Below are positions 17,088 through 25,960 of a stretch of DNA of 64,000 bases, piece after piece (position 1 is the stretch's first letter; the number at the start of each line of letters is the position of its first letter). The DNA comes from Rhizobacter sp. Root1221 (lineage in GTDB: Bacteria; Pseudomonadota; Gammaproteobacteria; Burkholderiales; Burkholderiaceae_C). A model generated the notes under the pieces. It did not search any database, had not been told where the DNA came from, and worked only from the letters and a program-made list of their open reading frames with translations. A program made the position numbers and the translations under genes. The stretch is taken from the NCBI RefSeq assembly GCF_001425785.1, contig NZ_LMDI01000011.1, positions 62,001 through 126,000 of the forward strand. The letters run 5' to 3'.

Positions 17088-17188
17088 TGCACATCCCCAT
17101 TGACGAGGGCGGCAACAGCAGCCTCTAAGGCGGCTTGCTCGAACAGTTCAAGGGTTTCAGCGTCGGGGGTGATGTCGTAGGCGGTCAT
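17084..17188 (-). CDS. 34-aa leader gene of the small-protein operon
   Basis: MTAYDITPDAETLELFEQAA then a helical alanine-rich end. It has a ribosome site (AAAGAAG), overlaps the next start in ATGA and is the first gene after operator-like site 4. Too short to assign. Confidence 0.5.
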   Translation of the reverse strand: MTAYDITPDAETLELFEQAALEAAVAALVNGDVQ

Positions 17189-17203
17189 GATCTTCTTTGC
17201 ACA

Positions 17204-17223
17204 GTAACTCGGACTAGTTGAAG
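17204..17223. promoter_or_regulatory. Palindromic operator-like motif, site 4
   Basis: GTAACTCGGACTAGTTGAAG, 16 bp upstream of the first gene of the 17188-15437 block; well placed to control it. Confidence 0.5.
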
Positions 17224-17264
17224 GGCTAAACGAAGGGCCAACGCTGTGACCCTTTGGTTAACCG

Positions 17265-17278
17265 GGGGCCGAAGCCCC
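17265..17278 (-). terminator. TTCG tetraloop hairpin
   Basis: On the minus strand GGGGC-TTCG-GCCCC, an especially stable hairpin, without a following T-tract. It would block late read-through into the small-protein operon that starts at 17188. Confidence 0.4.
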
Positions 17279-17464
17279 TAGTTGTTCCGTCGCAGTCGCT
17301 AGGCACGCGGCATCGCCTAGGTCATCCCGGTCTGGCCTTGCCCTCGCCCCGCTTTCGCTGGGGATCGTGTGTCGGCTGGTTCCCTTCTTCTATCCCGCTG
17401 GTCCTTAGCGGCATCGCTGCGTGGGAATTAATCCGTTGTTTGCTGCGATTGGTTGGACTGTGCC

Positions 17465-17485
17465 TGAGCAACTCGAACTATGCAA
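17465..17485. promoter_or_regulatory. Operator-like half motif, site 5
   Basis: GAGCAACTCGAACTATGCAAG, sharing GCAACTCGAACTATG exactly with site 7. Confidence 0.4.
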
Positions 17486-17522
17486 GCGGATCAATTCAAT
17501 ACCTGAGTGGAGCGAAAGGACA

Positions 17523-17543
17523 TAAGCAACTCGCGCTATGTCA
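17523..17543. promoter_or_regulatory. Operator-like half motif, site 6
   Basis: Contains TAAGCAACTCGCGCTATG, matching site 7 except two bases; 58 bp from site 5. Confidence 0.4.
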
Positions 17544-18184
17544 TGGGTGCGCCCGGTGGGCCCACGTCATCCATGCCTGCGCTGGAGCGAGCCCGAAGGG
17601 CGGGCCTAGGAGGTCACAGGCTCACGCACTGAGCCATAGCCAGGGCGCACACAGGTCAAACGAAAAAACAGTGGCTGACAGATGCACGCGAGTGTGTCCA
17701 GGACAGCCCGAGGCCATCCCAAACACCCCGCGCACCCTGTGCCACTGTGCTCACCTGAGCCCACCCGCGCAGCCGGTGAGGTGCTGGGCAGAGTTGTACG
17801 AATCCGCTAGTCGCTCCCGGCTGCTACCTATGACAGCGCAGCGCATCCGTTCCCACTGTGGGGGCCGGCTGTGGGGGATATGCGCCCGCCTTGACACCCC
17901 CGCCCCTACCCCTGGAATCCCGGATCCGCAAGGAACGTGAGGGGAGGGCACGGGGGCGCCCGGCGAGGCCGGGGGTGCATCAGCACTGGCCACGCATTTT
18001 CTGGAAGAAAACTGGCGGCCGGATGCGCCGCTTTCTCAAATGAGCAGGACACCAGTTTGATAAATATTTTTGCTTGAAGAATCAATGAGTTACGGAAGAT
18101 TCTGGCTTTTGGCTGGAAAAGTCTGGCGGCGGGGTACCTTTCATTTCGGGCAGCATTGCGTCCGTTCTGCCATCAGGAGACGCC

Positions 18185-18463
18185 GTGTTCCGAGTCCTCA
18201 AATACATCCCAGCGCTCATCGAGAGCCTTGATCGTTACCGCTCGGGCGGGAGGCTCTTCGTCTTCATGTTCTGCTTCGGGTGCGCGTCGCTGGTAGGCAT
18301 CCACGCGGTGTGGTCCTGGTCCTGGTCGCAGCACCCACCGGAGCCGCGCAATGGCGGCGCGGCGCCTTCCCTGAGACCAAAGAGCAACCAGAGCAGCCCG
18401 GTGGATTCGAGGCTTGCCATGGGCCCCGAGACCAACCGGTACCCAGACGGCAGGAGGGAGTGA
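18185..18463 (+). CDS. Small membrane protein upstream of AbiTii gene
   Basis: 92 residues from a GTG with a good ribosome site (AGGAGA, 4 bases away). Basic N-terminus, one membrane helix LFVFMFCFGCASLVGIHAVW near residues 24-43, then a proline/serine-rich tail. On the same strand as the AbiTii gene about 100 bp downstream, so possibly co-transcribed. Function unknown. Confidence 0.5.
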   Translation: MFRVLKYIPALIESLDRYRSGGRLFVFMFCFGCASLVGIHAVWSWSWSQHPPEPRNGGAAPSLRPKSNQSSPVDSRLAMGPETNRYPDGRRE

Positions 18464-18566
18464 CATGCAAACAATTGAGGAGAAGCCGCAACGGAGGCGC
18501 CACGAGTCCCGTGAGACCAGGGCGCACCAAGACCTATACGACTCGTCAATCAACTAGGATCCCGCT

Positions 18567-19451
18567 ATGAGTCTTCTTCGAGAGATCACTGAAGCTGCTA
18601 TAGCTAAAGACGCCGATGTGGCTCGCCTGCTGCGGCTGTGTTTGGTTCTCGCCCAGCGGGTCGACTATCGGCCGCTGTTGGACTGGGTGACCTGGGAACT
18701 CAAAGGTTATCCAGCTGGTGTTCCAGTTCCCGACTACAGGCACGTCTCGATGGTGAACCGGGGGCTCATTGCAGGCTATTGGTCCGGCCAGATTGATCTA
18801 CCAACTTATCAAATTCCTGAAGAGATCCGAGGCAAGTTGCTTATTCACGAGTTCCGCGACGGAATCTCTGAACTTCAGCATTTGGTCACCAATGCTTCCA
18901 AGTCTGGGACCTTGACCATTCCGTGGCCGATGGAGTTCATGTTCAAGCACACCCAGAACATTGTTCGCGGTGCGCAGGTCACCAAGGCATGGTCTGAACT
19001 TTCGCTGTCCGCAGTGGCTGGCGTAGTCGACCAGGTTGTAAACCGCATCCTTGAGTTCACACTGACGCTAGAACGAACCCATCCCGAAGCCGGCAACCTT
19101 GTTGGCTTTGCTCAAACACCTCCGGAGGCAACCTTGACACAGAACTTCAATAGCACCTTCAATGGTGCCGTGCAGAACTACTCTGCCGGCGGAAATCAGG
19201 TCTCCCAGACGGCGTACTCGGTAGCTCCCGGTGACCTCGATGGGCTCATTGCAGCGTTGCGCGGCGCCGGTGTAGGGCAGGCCGACTCCGACGAATTGAA
19301 GAGGGCCATCGAGGCAGACAAGCAGAGCGGGAGCAATGGTTTGGGCGCCTCCGCAGGCGGGTGGTTGGCAGGCTTCACCGCGAAGGCGGCTCAGGGCGTT
19401 GCGGCCGCCACGGTGTCAAAGCTGGTCCTGGCCTACTTCGGAGGGGTCTGA
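18567..19451 (+). CDS. AbiTii-domain abortive-infection protein
   Basis: 294 residues. The N-terminal 180 match the AbiTii pattern: MSLLREITEAAIAKDADVAR, LLRLCLVLAQRV, then LLDWVTWELKGYP and VPDYRHV. The C-terminal third holds NFNSTFNGAVQNYSAGGNQV and an acidic helical stretch, ending in a weakly hydrophobic segment. AbiTii proteins were described as abortive-infection phage resistance. It is on the strand opposite to the phage genes, 5 bp from the terminase stop, the usual place for an accessory gene expressed in the lysogen. Protection against other phages is inferred from the family, not shown. Confidence 0.82.
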   Translation: MSLLREITEAAIAKDADVARLLRLCLVLAQRVDYRPLLDWVTWELKGYPAGVPVPDYRHVSMVNRGLIAGYWSGQIDLPTYQIPEEIRGKLLIHEFRDGISELQHLVTNASKSGTLTIPWPMEFMFKHTQNIVRGAQVTKAWSELSLSAVAGVVDQVVNRILEFTLTLERTHPEAGNLVGFAQTPPEATLTQNFNSTFNGAVQNYSAGGNQVSQTAYSVAPGDLDGLIAALRGAGVGQADSDELKRAIEADKQSGSNGLGASAGGWLAGFTAKAAQGVAAATVSKLVLAYFGGV

Positions 19452-19456
19452 CTTGC

Positions 19457-21358
19457 CTAGTGCACGGTGACTCTCAGGACCTCGTACCGGTCATCCCAGT
19501 CCTCCTCGTCCGCATGAATTCCGAACACTCGGCCGTCACCAGCGGAGAACCGCTCGTACGACGCGATGAACCGTTCGACCTCCAGGTCATCCTGTGACTC
19601 CTGGTACTCCTGGGCCGCGTTCTTCTGGTCCTGGCGCAGCACCTGAGACAGGTGATGCACCGCGCCGGCGAGGGCGTCCAGGCGGTCATCGTGAGTCAGG
19701 CAGCCCTTATCACGGCTGATGCGCGTGAGCTGGTACATGAGCGTTTCGTCCCGGGCCACGTGATCGTCCACCACGAGGCGGTGCGACGTCATGACTGGCT
19801 CAAGGGTGTCGATGATCCGGACCTCCTTTTGGGCCCGGGACCACTCGGCCTCAAGGACCGTGCAGCCTGCCGTGTCGCCTCGCTTGGCCGGGGGCCATGC
19901 AGCGGTCAGGATCGGCTCGAAGGCCGCGACCCACACACCACCAGCGAAGTTGGGCTCGACGACCACGGCGTTTACCTTGTGCTCGTAGGCGCACTGTGCG
20001 ATGGCGGCCATGGCGGTCGCGGGATCCCCAGCGAGTCCATCGACAGCCACGCAGTACATGGTGCCGTGCAGGACCTTCACCACGGCCCAGGCCGTCTCGT
20101 CTTTGCCGCGGCCTGAGGGGTCGACGAACAGGACGGACTGCTCGTACTCGGTCCAGACCGGGTCGATGAACAATGGGCCGACGAAGTGATCCCCGGAGAA
20201 CCCCAGGAGGGGCAGGTCCGGTCGCAGGTTCTTGCCCTGGGAGTCGTGCCCCCAGGTGACGAACGCGGGCGCCTTGAGCGTGTTGAGCGCCATGACGATC
20301 AGGTCGTTCAGCTTGAGCGGGTAGCGCTCCGCGTCGGAGAGGGACGTGTCGAGCTGGAACTGGAGGGCGAAGTAGCTCCGGCCCTTGGACTCGCGGTTGA
20401 GCAGCTCGTGTTCGTTGAACCGCTCGGGGTCCGTGGGCGTCCAGGCGAGCAGCGAGTTGCCGTCCACCTTGCGGGCCCGGGGGCACAGGGCGTCCCAGGG
20501 CTCCTTGCCCTCGCGGTCGAACACGTAGCCCTCGCGCTTGGCAGCGACCGGGTAGCGGGCCGGCAGGATCCAGGCGAGGTACCCCTGCGTCTTGATGAGC
20601 TTGGTGTAGATCGACTCCTCCGTCTGGGGCGTGCCCAGGCAGATGACGTCAGCCCCACCGGTCACCTTGATGGCCGAGAACTCGTTGGTCTTGTGTAGCA
20701 GACGCTCGCGGGCCTCGACGGTCCGGGAGTTGTCCACGACCTCGATGTCGTCCGGGATGATGAGCGTGGAGCGCGAGCCGGTGATCTGGCCCGTGATACC
20801 CACTGCCCGCACGGACTTGGACTGCGAGATCGAAGCGCCGTTGACGTCGAACTCGTAGGCCGTGTCTCGCTGGTCCGGCCTCGGGCGCATGTGCTCGAAG
20901 CGGTCCATCGTGTTGAGCAGGACCTTGGTCATGCTCACGAACTCCTTGGCCTTGGAACCGGAGGCGGACAGCACCGTGATCTTCTCGCGGTACGGGTCTC
21001 GCTCCAGGCGCCACAGGGCGAAGGCGGAGGTCGCGTAGGACTTCCCGATGCCGCGGAAGGCTTCCAGGATGTCCTCACGCCCCAGGGGGTTCGGCTCAAG
21101 CAGTCGGCGTGTACCGGTGCGGTCGGGTTCCTCGGTCTCAGGCCCGTGCCAGTCGAACTCGGTGCCGGGGCGGTCGTTGCCGTGGGAGTCCAGGAGGATC
21201 CCGTAGCCGGCCCAGCCGAATTGCAGGAAGTAAGCGATGTCGTACTGGGCTGGCGTCGGCGGTGGAAGGCCGAGGTGTTGCCAGACCAGGTACAGCATGT
21301 TGCGGAAGTCCGCCAGGACGGCGTCGTCCCGATCCCACCACCAGGGGCGGGAGGTCAC
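19457..21358 (-). CDS. Terminase large subunit (T7 gp19-like)
   Basis: Packaging ATPase and nuclease of 633 residues. I chose the GTG at 21358, which overlaps the small-subunit stop (GTGA); the earlier frame is shadow. ATPase motifs: Walker A-like EAFRGIGKSYATSAFAL near residue 97 and LIIPDDIEVVDN (Walker B). The nuclease domain shows VLFVDPSGRGKDETAW and DDRLDALAGAVHHL with conserved aspartates. It is the last late gene, as in T7, and converges on the AbiTii gene. Confidence 0.93.
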   Translation of the reverse strand: MTSRPWWWDRDDAVLADFRNMLYLVWQHLGLPPPTPAQYDIAYFLQFGWAGYGILLDSHGNDRPGTEFDWHGPETEEPDRTGTRRLLEPNPLGREDILEAFRGIGKSYATSAFALWRLERDPYREKITVLSASGSKAKEFVSMTKVLLNTMDRFEHMRPRPDQRDTAYEFDVNGASISQSKSVRAVGITGQITGSRSTLIIPDDIEVVDNSRTVEARERLLHKTNEFSAIKVTGGADVICLGTPQTEESIYTKLIKTQGYLAWILPARYPVAAKREGYVFDREGKEPWDALCPRARKVDGNSLLAWTPTDPERFNEHELLNRESKGRSYFALQFQLDTSLSDAERYPLKLNDLIVMALNTLKAPAFVTWGHDSQGKNLRPDLPLLGFSGDHFVGPLFIDPVWTEYEQSVLFVDPSGRGKDETAWAVVKVLHGTMYCVAVDGLAGDPATAMAAIAQCAYEHKVNAVVVEPNFAGGVWVAAFEPILTAAWPPAKRGDTAGCTVLEAEWSRAQKEVRIIDTLEPVMTSHRLVVDDHVARDETLMYQLTRISRDKGCLTHDDRLDALAGAVHHLSQVLRQDQKNAAQEYQESQDDLEVERFIASYERFSAGDGRVFGIHADEEDWDDRYEVLRVTVH

Positions 21359-21642
21359 TGGAAGGGCAAGCCCTGTCCTTTGGCGAACGCTGCGAGGGCA
21401 CCGCGGGGCTGGCCGGCCTGGATGGGCGCCGGCTTGTCCTTGGGCTCGCCGATGCCGCAGAGGTCCTTGAGGTAGGCGCGGACCACGGAGAGGAACGAGG
21501 AGTCCGGGGGACCCATCATCAGCTCGCCGTCGTTGTCCCGCACGGGGCCGTCCTTGGTGACCACAGGTTGGCCCTTGAGCCCGTCGACCAGACACTGCTC
21601 GAAAGCAGCGCGGATCACCGGCTCGTTGGTCTTCTCGGTCAT
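21355..21642 (-). CDS. Terminase small subunit (T7 gp18-like)
   Basis: 95 residues, close to the 89 of T7 gp18, with helical N-terminus (PVIRAAFEQCLVDGLKG) and the family-like LSVVRAYLKDLCGIG. Identified mainly by its place directly upstream of, and overlapping, the large subunit. It recognises phage DNA and loads the large subunit. Confidence 0.75.
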   Translation of the reverse strand: MTEKTNEPVIRAAFEQCLVDGLKGQPVVTKDGPVRDNDGELMMGPPDSSFLSVVRAYLKDLCGIGEPKDKPAPIQAGQPRGALAAFAKGQGLPFQ

Positions 21643-22058
21643 GTGAGTTCCTTGAGCCAGTACAGAGTCCCGGCGGAGCCCCAGGGGTCCTCGGGTCGGT
21701 ACAGGCGGAAGCCAGCGCGGATCAGGTTGTTCGCGCTGGGGATGTTGTTCAGGGTGGTCGAGATCGCCGCGGGCGCGTAGATGCGCTTGGCGTGGGCGAG
21801 TCGACGGGTGAGGAGCGTTCGCTGGATGCCCTTGCCTCGATGAGAGGCAAGGACGCCGCAGCGGCTCAGGTACAGGGCACCGGGCAGGGTGAAGGACTCA
21901 CGCATGCCGGCGAAGGCGCAGGGCTCGCCAGCGTCCTCCACGATCCACCAGAAACCTTCGAGGTAGTTCTCGTGGTCGTCAGTGGGGAAGGTGAGGACGT
22001 GCAGGGCCCGCAGGGTCTCCGCGTCATGCGGAGTGGCCCGGCGGTACTTGAAGGTCAC
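21639..22058 (-). CDS. GNAT-type acetyltransferase
   Basis: 139 residues with GNAT features: N-terminal YRRATPHDAETLRALH, beta-strand FWWIVEDAGEPCAFAGMRES and the acetyl-CoA loop CGVLASHRGKGIQRTLLTRR (R-G-K-G-I-Q in the R/QxxGxG/A position). It sits between holin and terminase with 4-bp overlaps. Such enzymes occur in many podoviruses; the substrate is unknown. Confidence 0.8.
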   Translation of the reverse strand: MTFKYRRATPHDAETLRALHVLTFPTDDHENYLEGFWWIVEDAGEPCAFAGMRESFTLPGALYLSRCGVLASHRGKGIQRTLLTRRLAHAKRIYAPAAISTTLNNIPSANNLIRAGFRLYRPEDPWGSAGTLYWLKELT

Positions 22059-22342
22059 GAGCTGGTGCCGACCTTGTTGGCGATGAGCTTCTCGAGGAAC
22101 TGCTCACCGAGGACGGCGGACGCGGCGGCAAGGCCGATCACGCCCAGTTGGGGTACGCCCGGCACGAAGGCCAGGATGGCCCCGGCGGCCACAGCGAGTC
22201 CGGCGGACACGATGGAGCGGCCGAAGGCGAGCCGCCAGCAGAACTTCTCGTTGGAGGCGAGGAGCTTGCCGACTGCGATCACCACGCCGACGACCGCGAG
22301 GGTCGCCAGCATCTGGGTGAGTCCGAGGGACTCGTCACGCAT
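22055..22342 (-). CDS. Holin
   Basis: 95 residues with three hydrophobic segments (MLATLAVVGVVIAVGKLL, SIVSAGLAVAAGAILAFV, LGVIGLAAASAVLGEQFL) separated by charged turns. It lies just before the terminase genes, the position of T7 holin gene 17.5. It would permeabilise the inner membrane at lysis. Confidence 0.8.
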   Translation of the reverse strand: MRDESLGLTQMLATLAVVGVVIAVGKLLASNEKFCWRLAFGRSIVSAGLAVAAGAILAFVPGVPQLGVIGLAAASAVLGEQFLEKLIANKVGTSS

Positions 22343-22345
22343 GGA

Positions 22346-22576
22346 TTACTCCTTGGACGCCTTGGCCGGCTTCGCGGCCTTCACGGCTCCGACCGGGGGC
22401 CAGGGCGAGCCGACGCCGACCGGGGTGACTTCGCCGAGTTGTTCGGCGAGTGCCTCGTGCGTTTCGGCGGCCAGCTCCTTGACCAGGGTGCCGTTGAAGT
22501 TCAGGGGCTCACCCTTGAAGGCGATGGCGGAGACGTAGCCTTGGTGGGCGAAGATGGCAGCGGTGTGCTTGGACAT
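22346..22576 (-). CDS. Small phage protein next to holin
   Basis: 76 residues (MSKHTAAIFAHQGYVSAIAF) with an alanine/lysine/proline-rich tail (VKAAKPAKASKE). Sits 3 bp upstream of the holin start and 29 bp after the fibre. Function unknown. Confidence 0.6.
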   Translation of the reverse strand: MSKHTAAIFAHQGYVSAIAFKGEPLNFNGTLVKELAAETHEALAEQLGEVTPVGVGSPWPPVGAVKAAKPAKASKE

Positions 22577-22605
22577 GATGTTGTTGGAGTTGGTTTATGG
22601 AAGGG

Positions 22606-24987
22606 TCAAGCGGGTACGGGTTCCAGGACCGCCACGCGCTTGCGCAGCTCCTGGACTTCCTTTACGAGCAGGGGGACGAGTTTGGAGAAGTCGACGCCCC
22701 ACGGACGGTTCACGGCGTCGCCGATCTCGCCGGGGGTCACTGCGTCTGGGTAGACCTCGAACAGCTCCTGGGCGACGAAGCCGACTTGCTGGATCTTGTC
22801 CGGGTCGGACTTGAAGTTGAACGTGCGGACTCGGATGGAGTCCAGGAGGTCGCCGGAGGACCGGGCGTCCTCAATGTTCTCTTTGAGGCGCCGGTCGGAC
22901 GAGGTGTTGAAGGAGATCGTGCTCGCCGACGTGGTGACGACGCCACCCGCGTACGTTCCGTTCACATGGACACCGAGCGCGATGGAGCCAATGGGGGAGT
23001 TGGTGTGGATGGCATTGCCGCCGGAACTGATACTCACATGAGCACCGGACCCGATGCCGGTACTGGTCCCGACGAACAACCCACCACCCGAGGGTACCCG
23101 CATCCGCTCGATGCCCGTAGAAGTGCCAAAGCAAATGTTCCCCGTGCTCGTGCGGATGCCAAGGTCAGCGGCTCCAGCTCCAAGAACCAAGTCACTCCCC
23201 TTGCCAAAATAGCCAGCGTATGTGCCGTCTCGGGCGAAGATGTAGTTACCAAATACGTCGAGCTTGCAGGTTGCGGCAACGCCGATCCCTAGCCCACTGG
23301 AATTGAACCGAGAATGCTCAGTGCCGTTCTGGAAGACAACAACTGGCTTGTTCGTGACGGAGCCCATGCCCACAATCGTCCCGTCAGTCGTGAACGTGCC
23401 TTGCCGCACCCCATCGAGCGCAACGTCTAACACCGCCTGGATGGCTGCGCTCACGCCAACCACGTTGATCCCCGCGCCGTATGCGGGCGGAGCGTATCCC
23501 AGGCCCAAACTGGCGCCCCTCAGACGCATTCCCTCGGCGATGCTCGAAGCCGCGTTGGCGCGTGTTCCGAAAGTCAGCGCTGACGCTCCGTCCCCCACGT
23601 GAACAGCAGCAATGCCCGTTACAGCATTGCTGGCCGATCCAGTCGCCTCCAGGCGAATGACACCGGCCGTGCCGTTGGTGGTGGACATGTTCCGCAAAGT
23701 CGAAACCACGCCGGACGCCATCATGTCCGCGGAACTGTACGTGGTGTTCGATGTCAGAACTGCGTGAAGCGGTGCAGCCGGCGAGATGCCGATGCCAAGG
23801 GTTGCACCGCCAACGCCGAGCCACACCCGATCAGTTGCCCCATCGCCGAATCGCAGGCCGGCACCGTTGCCGAACTCAAGGCGAGGGCCGGTGGCGTCGC
23901 TGGAGAGCGCAAGGTAGTGGCCGGTCGTTGTGTTGCGTCCGTACACGTAGTAGCCGTTGGTCGGCGAGCGAGCATCAAGCGGTATACCTGTCGGCGCAAC
24001 GACCGATACCGCGCCGTTCATGGACATGGTCCCCTGCGGCCAGGAGATTGACGAGACGGTCATGCCGATTCGGTTCACCACAAGCCAGTTCTGCGCGGCA
24101 TTGTCCGCGTCGTTGACCAGACGGAACCGGATGTTGTTGACGTTCGGGTGGATGTCGGAGAGCTTCTCGTCGGCCCCTCCGCTTGCCGCCACCATGCGGA
24201 TGGCGGGCAAACCGTTGAGCACCCCCACGTTGACGCGCGAAGCGCCGGTGGCGATGGCCGGGGCGGCGCCAGTCACCTCCACGCCTCCAGTTGCCACCGA
24301 GAGCTTGCCGGTGAGGTTCAGTCCGGCGGCCGAAGGCGTGCCGGTGAAGGTCGGGTTGCTTCCCAGGTCGGCCCCGGTCAGAACCACGTCGCCTTCGCGT
24401 CCGGCTACTGTCTTCACCTTCGCGGATGCCGCCGAGGCAGCAGAGGCCGTCGCGGCGGTCTGTGCATCGGTGCGAGCTTGGGACGCGTTGGTGGCGCTGG
24501 TGTTTGCGTTGGTGGCGCTCGTGGCCGCCGCAATCGCGCTGTCGCTGGCGTTGCTCGCGCTGGTTGCTGCGGAGTCCCGGTGGCCCTGGGCGGTCGTCGC
24601 AGCCTGAGAGGCTGTCGACGCACTGGCTGCCGCTGCGATGACGCTCGCCTGCGCCGCGGTTGCGCCGGTCGTAACCTCGGCCGCGAGCTGTGGCAGGTCC
24701 TGATACAGCGCGATCAGTTCGGTGATCTGCTTCGCCAGACCCTTGAGCTGGGCCGAGGTGGGGGCGATGGACCAGTCGGTCCCGGTGTACGTCGCGCCGA
24801 CCCAGGGTGTGGCGAGGACGATGTGGTTGTCCGTGACGATGGTCTTGACCTCGTACATGGACATGTTCGGGCCGATGAACATGTCGCCCGTCTTCACGTT
24901 GGTCGTGAACAGCGAGCCGGTGGACAGCAGCACGTCCGAACCCTGGGTCAGGGTGACCGTGCCGGTCCGATACCAGATGGTGCTCAT
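22606..24987 (-). CDS. Tail fibre/spike with S74 intramolecular chaperone
   Basis: 793 residues. The N-terminal 110 residues look like a virion-attachment domain, followed by a long Ala/Ser/Thr-rich coiled coil (residues about 118-190) and a beta-rich shaft with glycine repeats. The C-terminal 100 residues carry the peptidase S74 (intramolecular chaperone) signature SDRRLKENIEDARSSGDLLD and QVGFVAQELFEVYPDAV. This domain trims itself off after guiding trimer folding. Probable receptor-binding protein. Confidence 0.88.
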   Translation of the reverse strand: MSTIWYRTGTVTLTQGSDVLLSTGSLFTTNVKTGDMFIGPNMSMYEVKTIVTDNHIVLATPWVGATYTGTDWSIAPTSAQLKGLAKQITELIALYQDLPQLAAEVTTGATAAQASVIAAAASASTASQAATTAQGHRDSAATSASNASDSAIAAATSATNANTSATNASQARTDAQTAATASAASAASAKVKTVAGREGDVVLTGADLGSNPTFTGTPSAAGLNLTGKLSVATGGVEVTGAAPAIATGASRVNVGVLNGLPAIRMVAASGGADEKLSDIHPNVNNIRFRLVNDADNAAQNWLVVNRIGMTVSSISWPQGTMSMNGAVSVVAPTGIPLDARSPTNGYYVYGRNTTTGHYLALSSDATGPRLEFGNGAGLRFGDGATDRVWLGVGGATLGIGISPAAPLHAVLTSNTTYSSADMMASGVVSTLRNMSTTNGTAGVIRLEATGSASNAVTGIAAVHVGDGASALTFGTRANAASSIAEGMRLRGASLGLGYAPPAYGAGINVVGVSAAIQAVLDVALDGVRQGTFTTDGTIVGMGSVTNKPVVVFQNGTEHSRFNSSGLGIGVAATCKLDVFGNYIFARDGTYAGYFGKGSDLVLGAGAADLGIRTSTGNICFGTSTGIERMRVPSGGGLFVGTSTGIGSGAHVSISSGGNAIHTNSPIGSIALGVHVNGTYAGGVVTTSASTISFNTSSDRRLKENIEDARSSGDLLDSIRVRTFNFKSDPDKIQQVGFVAQELFEVYPDAVTPGEIGDAVNRPWGVDFSKLVPLLVKEVQELRKRVAVLEPVPA

Positions 24988-25250
24988 TGAGTTCCTTCGG
25001 GGGCCGTGTCAGCCACGCCTCCCGTCAGGGGGCCGTGCTCTGCCAGGGCCGAGTAGATGAGTGGACGGAGGTCCAGGGGAAGGTCGATGTGCTCGTGCCA
25101 GAGCGGGTGCTTGCCGGCGACACGGGCCTCGGGGGTCGCGTAGATCGCCACGGTGACCTGGGTGGCGCCTTCGTGGGCGGTGACGCCCAGGACGCGGTGG
25201 TACGTCGCCGGGACCCCGTGGGGGGTCTCGGTCGTCTTGATGATTGCCAT
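24984..25250 (-). CDS. Small tail-region protein
   Basis: 88 residues from ATG 25250 (MAIIKTTETPHGVPATYHRV). Beta-rich pattern (VTAHEGATQVTVAIYATPEA) as in small fibre-associated proteins. It overlaps the next fibre gene by 4 bp. Function inferred from position only. Confidence 0.6.
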   Translation of the reverse strand: MAIIKTTETPHGVPATYHRVLGVTAHEGATQVTVAIYATPEARVAGKHPLWHEHIDLPLDLRPLIYSALAEHGPLTGGVADTAPEGTQ

Positions 25251-25255
25251 GTGGT

Positions 25256-25960
25256 TTAGGTGTCTCGGCGACCGATGGGGATGGTCATGCGGCCTCCGGG
25301 GTAGGAGCGCGTGTAGCCAATGCCGCCGCCGTTGTTGCTTGCCCAGTCCCACGCGACGCCCGTGTAGGCGCGGCGACCGCACTGGAGGACGATGCGGTCC
25401 GTGCCGAGCGTGGACGCAGCGATCATCGTGTCGTTGTCGTCGAGGAAGCGGAGCAGGGAGTTCAGCAGGATCCAGGGCCGTGTGCCCCAGGGCGTGAAGG
25501 AGAGGGTGTAGGGGTAGGCGGGAGCCGGTCCGGTCCCGTTGCCGCTGTCGTTGTCAGGGAAGGGCATGTTGACCTGGAGGACCTGCGTGATTCGCATGAC
25601 GTCCTGACGGCTGTCCCAAATGACGCGGCCCAGAGAGTCGAACACTTGAGCCCCGTAGGGTGTGGCGTCTATCGCGGCCGGGTTGTCCAGACCGTAGGCG
25701 GTCCACTCGAACGCGCCGTTGGACACGTACATGAACTTGTTGTTCAGGATCCCGCTGTTGGTCACGAAGACGGTGTCATCGGCCGGGCGGAAGAAGATGA
25801 TCGGCGTGTAGGTCTGCGTTGGAATGGCTGCCTCATTGGGCGTGCCTGTCCAGGAGGAGGCGGAGCCCGTGCCTGACGCGACACGCCGGAGCGTCCGCTC
25901 GGAGCCGTCGAGCTGAATGATCCCCTGCTGGTTGATGAGCTGGATTGCGTCGGTTGCCAT
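25256..25960 (-). CDS. Tail/virion structural protein
   Basis: 234 residues, MATDAIQLINQQGIIQLDGS onward, beta-rich with aromatic patches (YTPIIFFRPADDTVFVTNSG) typical of minor tail or fibre-tip proteins. Its ATG overlaps the preceding gene's stop. No enzyme motif. Confidence 0.6.
   Translation of the reverse strand: MATDAIQLINQQGIIQLDGSERTLRRVASGTGSASSWTGTPNEAAIPTQTYTPIIFFRPADDTVFVTNSGILNNKFMYVSNGAFEWTAYGLDNPAAIDATPYGAQVFDSLGRVIWDSRQDVMRITQVLQVNMPFPDNDSGNGTGPAPAYPYTLSFTPWGTRPWILLNSLLRFLDDNDTMIAASTLGTDRIVLQCGRRAYTGVAWDWASNNGGGIGYTRSYPGGRMTIPIGRRDT

Larger units (their letters stand above)
17224..18184. other. Gene-free region between lysogeny block and AbiTii gene
   Basis: About 960 bp with no convincing gene. 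It holds a GGGGC-TTCG-GCCCC hairpin (17265-17278), two operator-like half sites (17465 and 17523), an AT-rich patch around 18055-18085 (TTGATAAATATTTTTGC) that may serve the plus-strand genes, and a hairpin TTTTCTGGAAGAAAA near 17997. Because it lies just past the terminase end of the late genes, it may contain the packaging site or virion DNA ends. Confidence 0.5.

Noticed and set aside
17254-17940. 228-codon plus-strand frame in the gene-free region
   Set aside because: Low-quality composition rich in Arg, Pro, Ser and Cys, no ribosome site, and it crosses hairpins and operator-like motifs.
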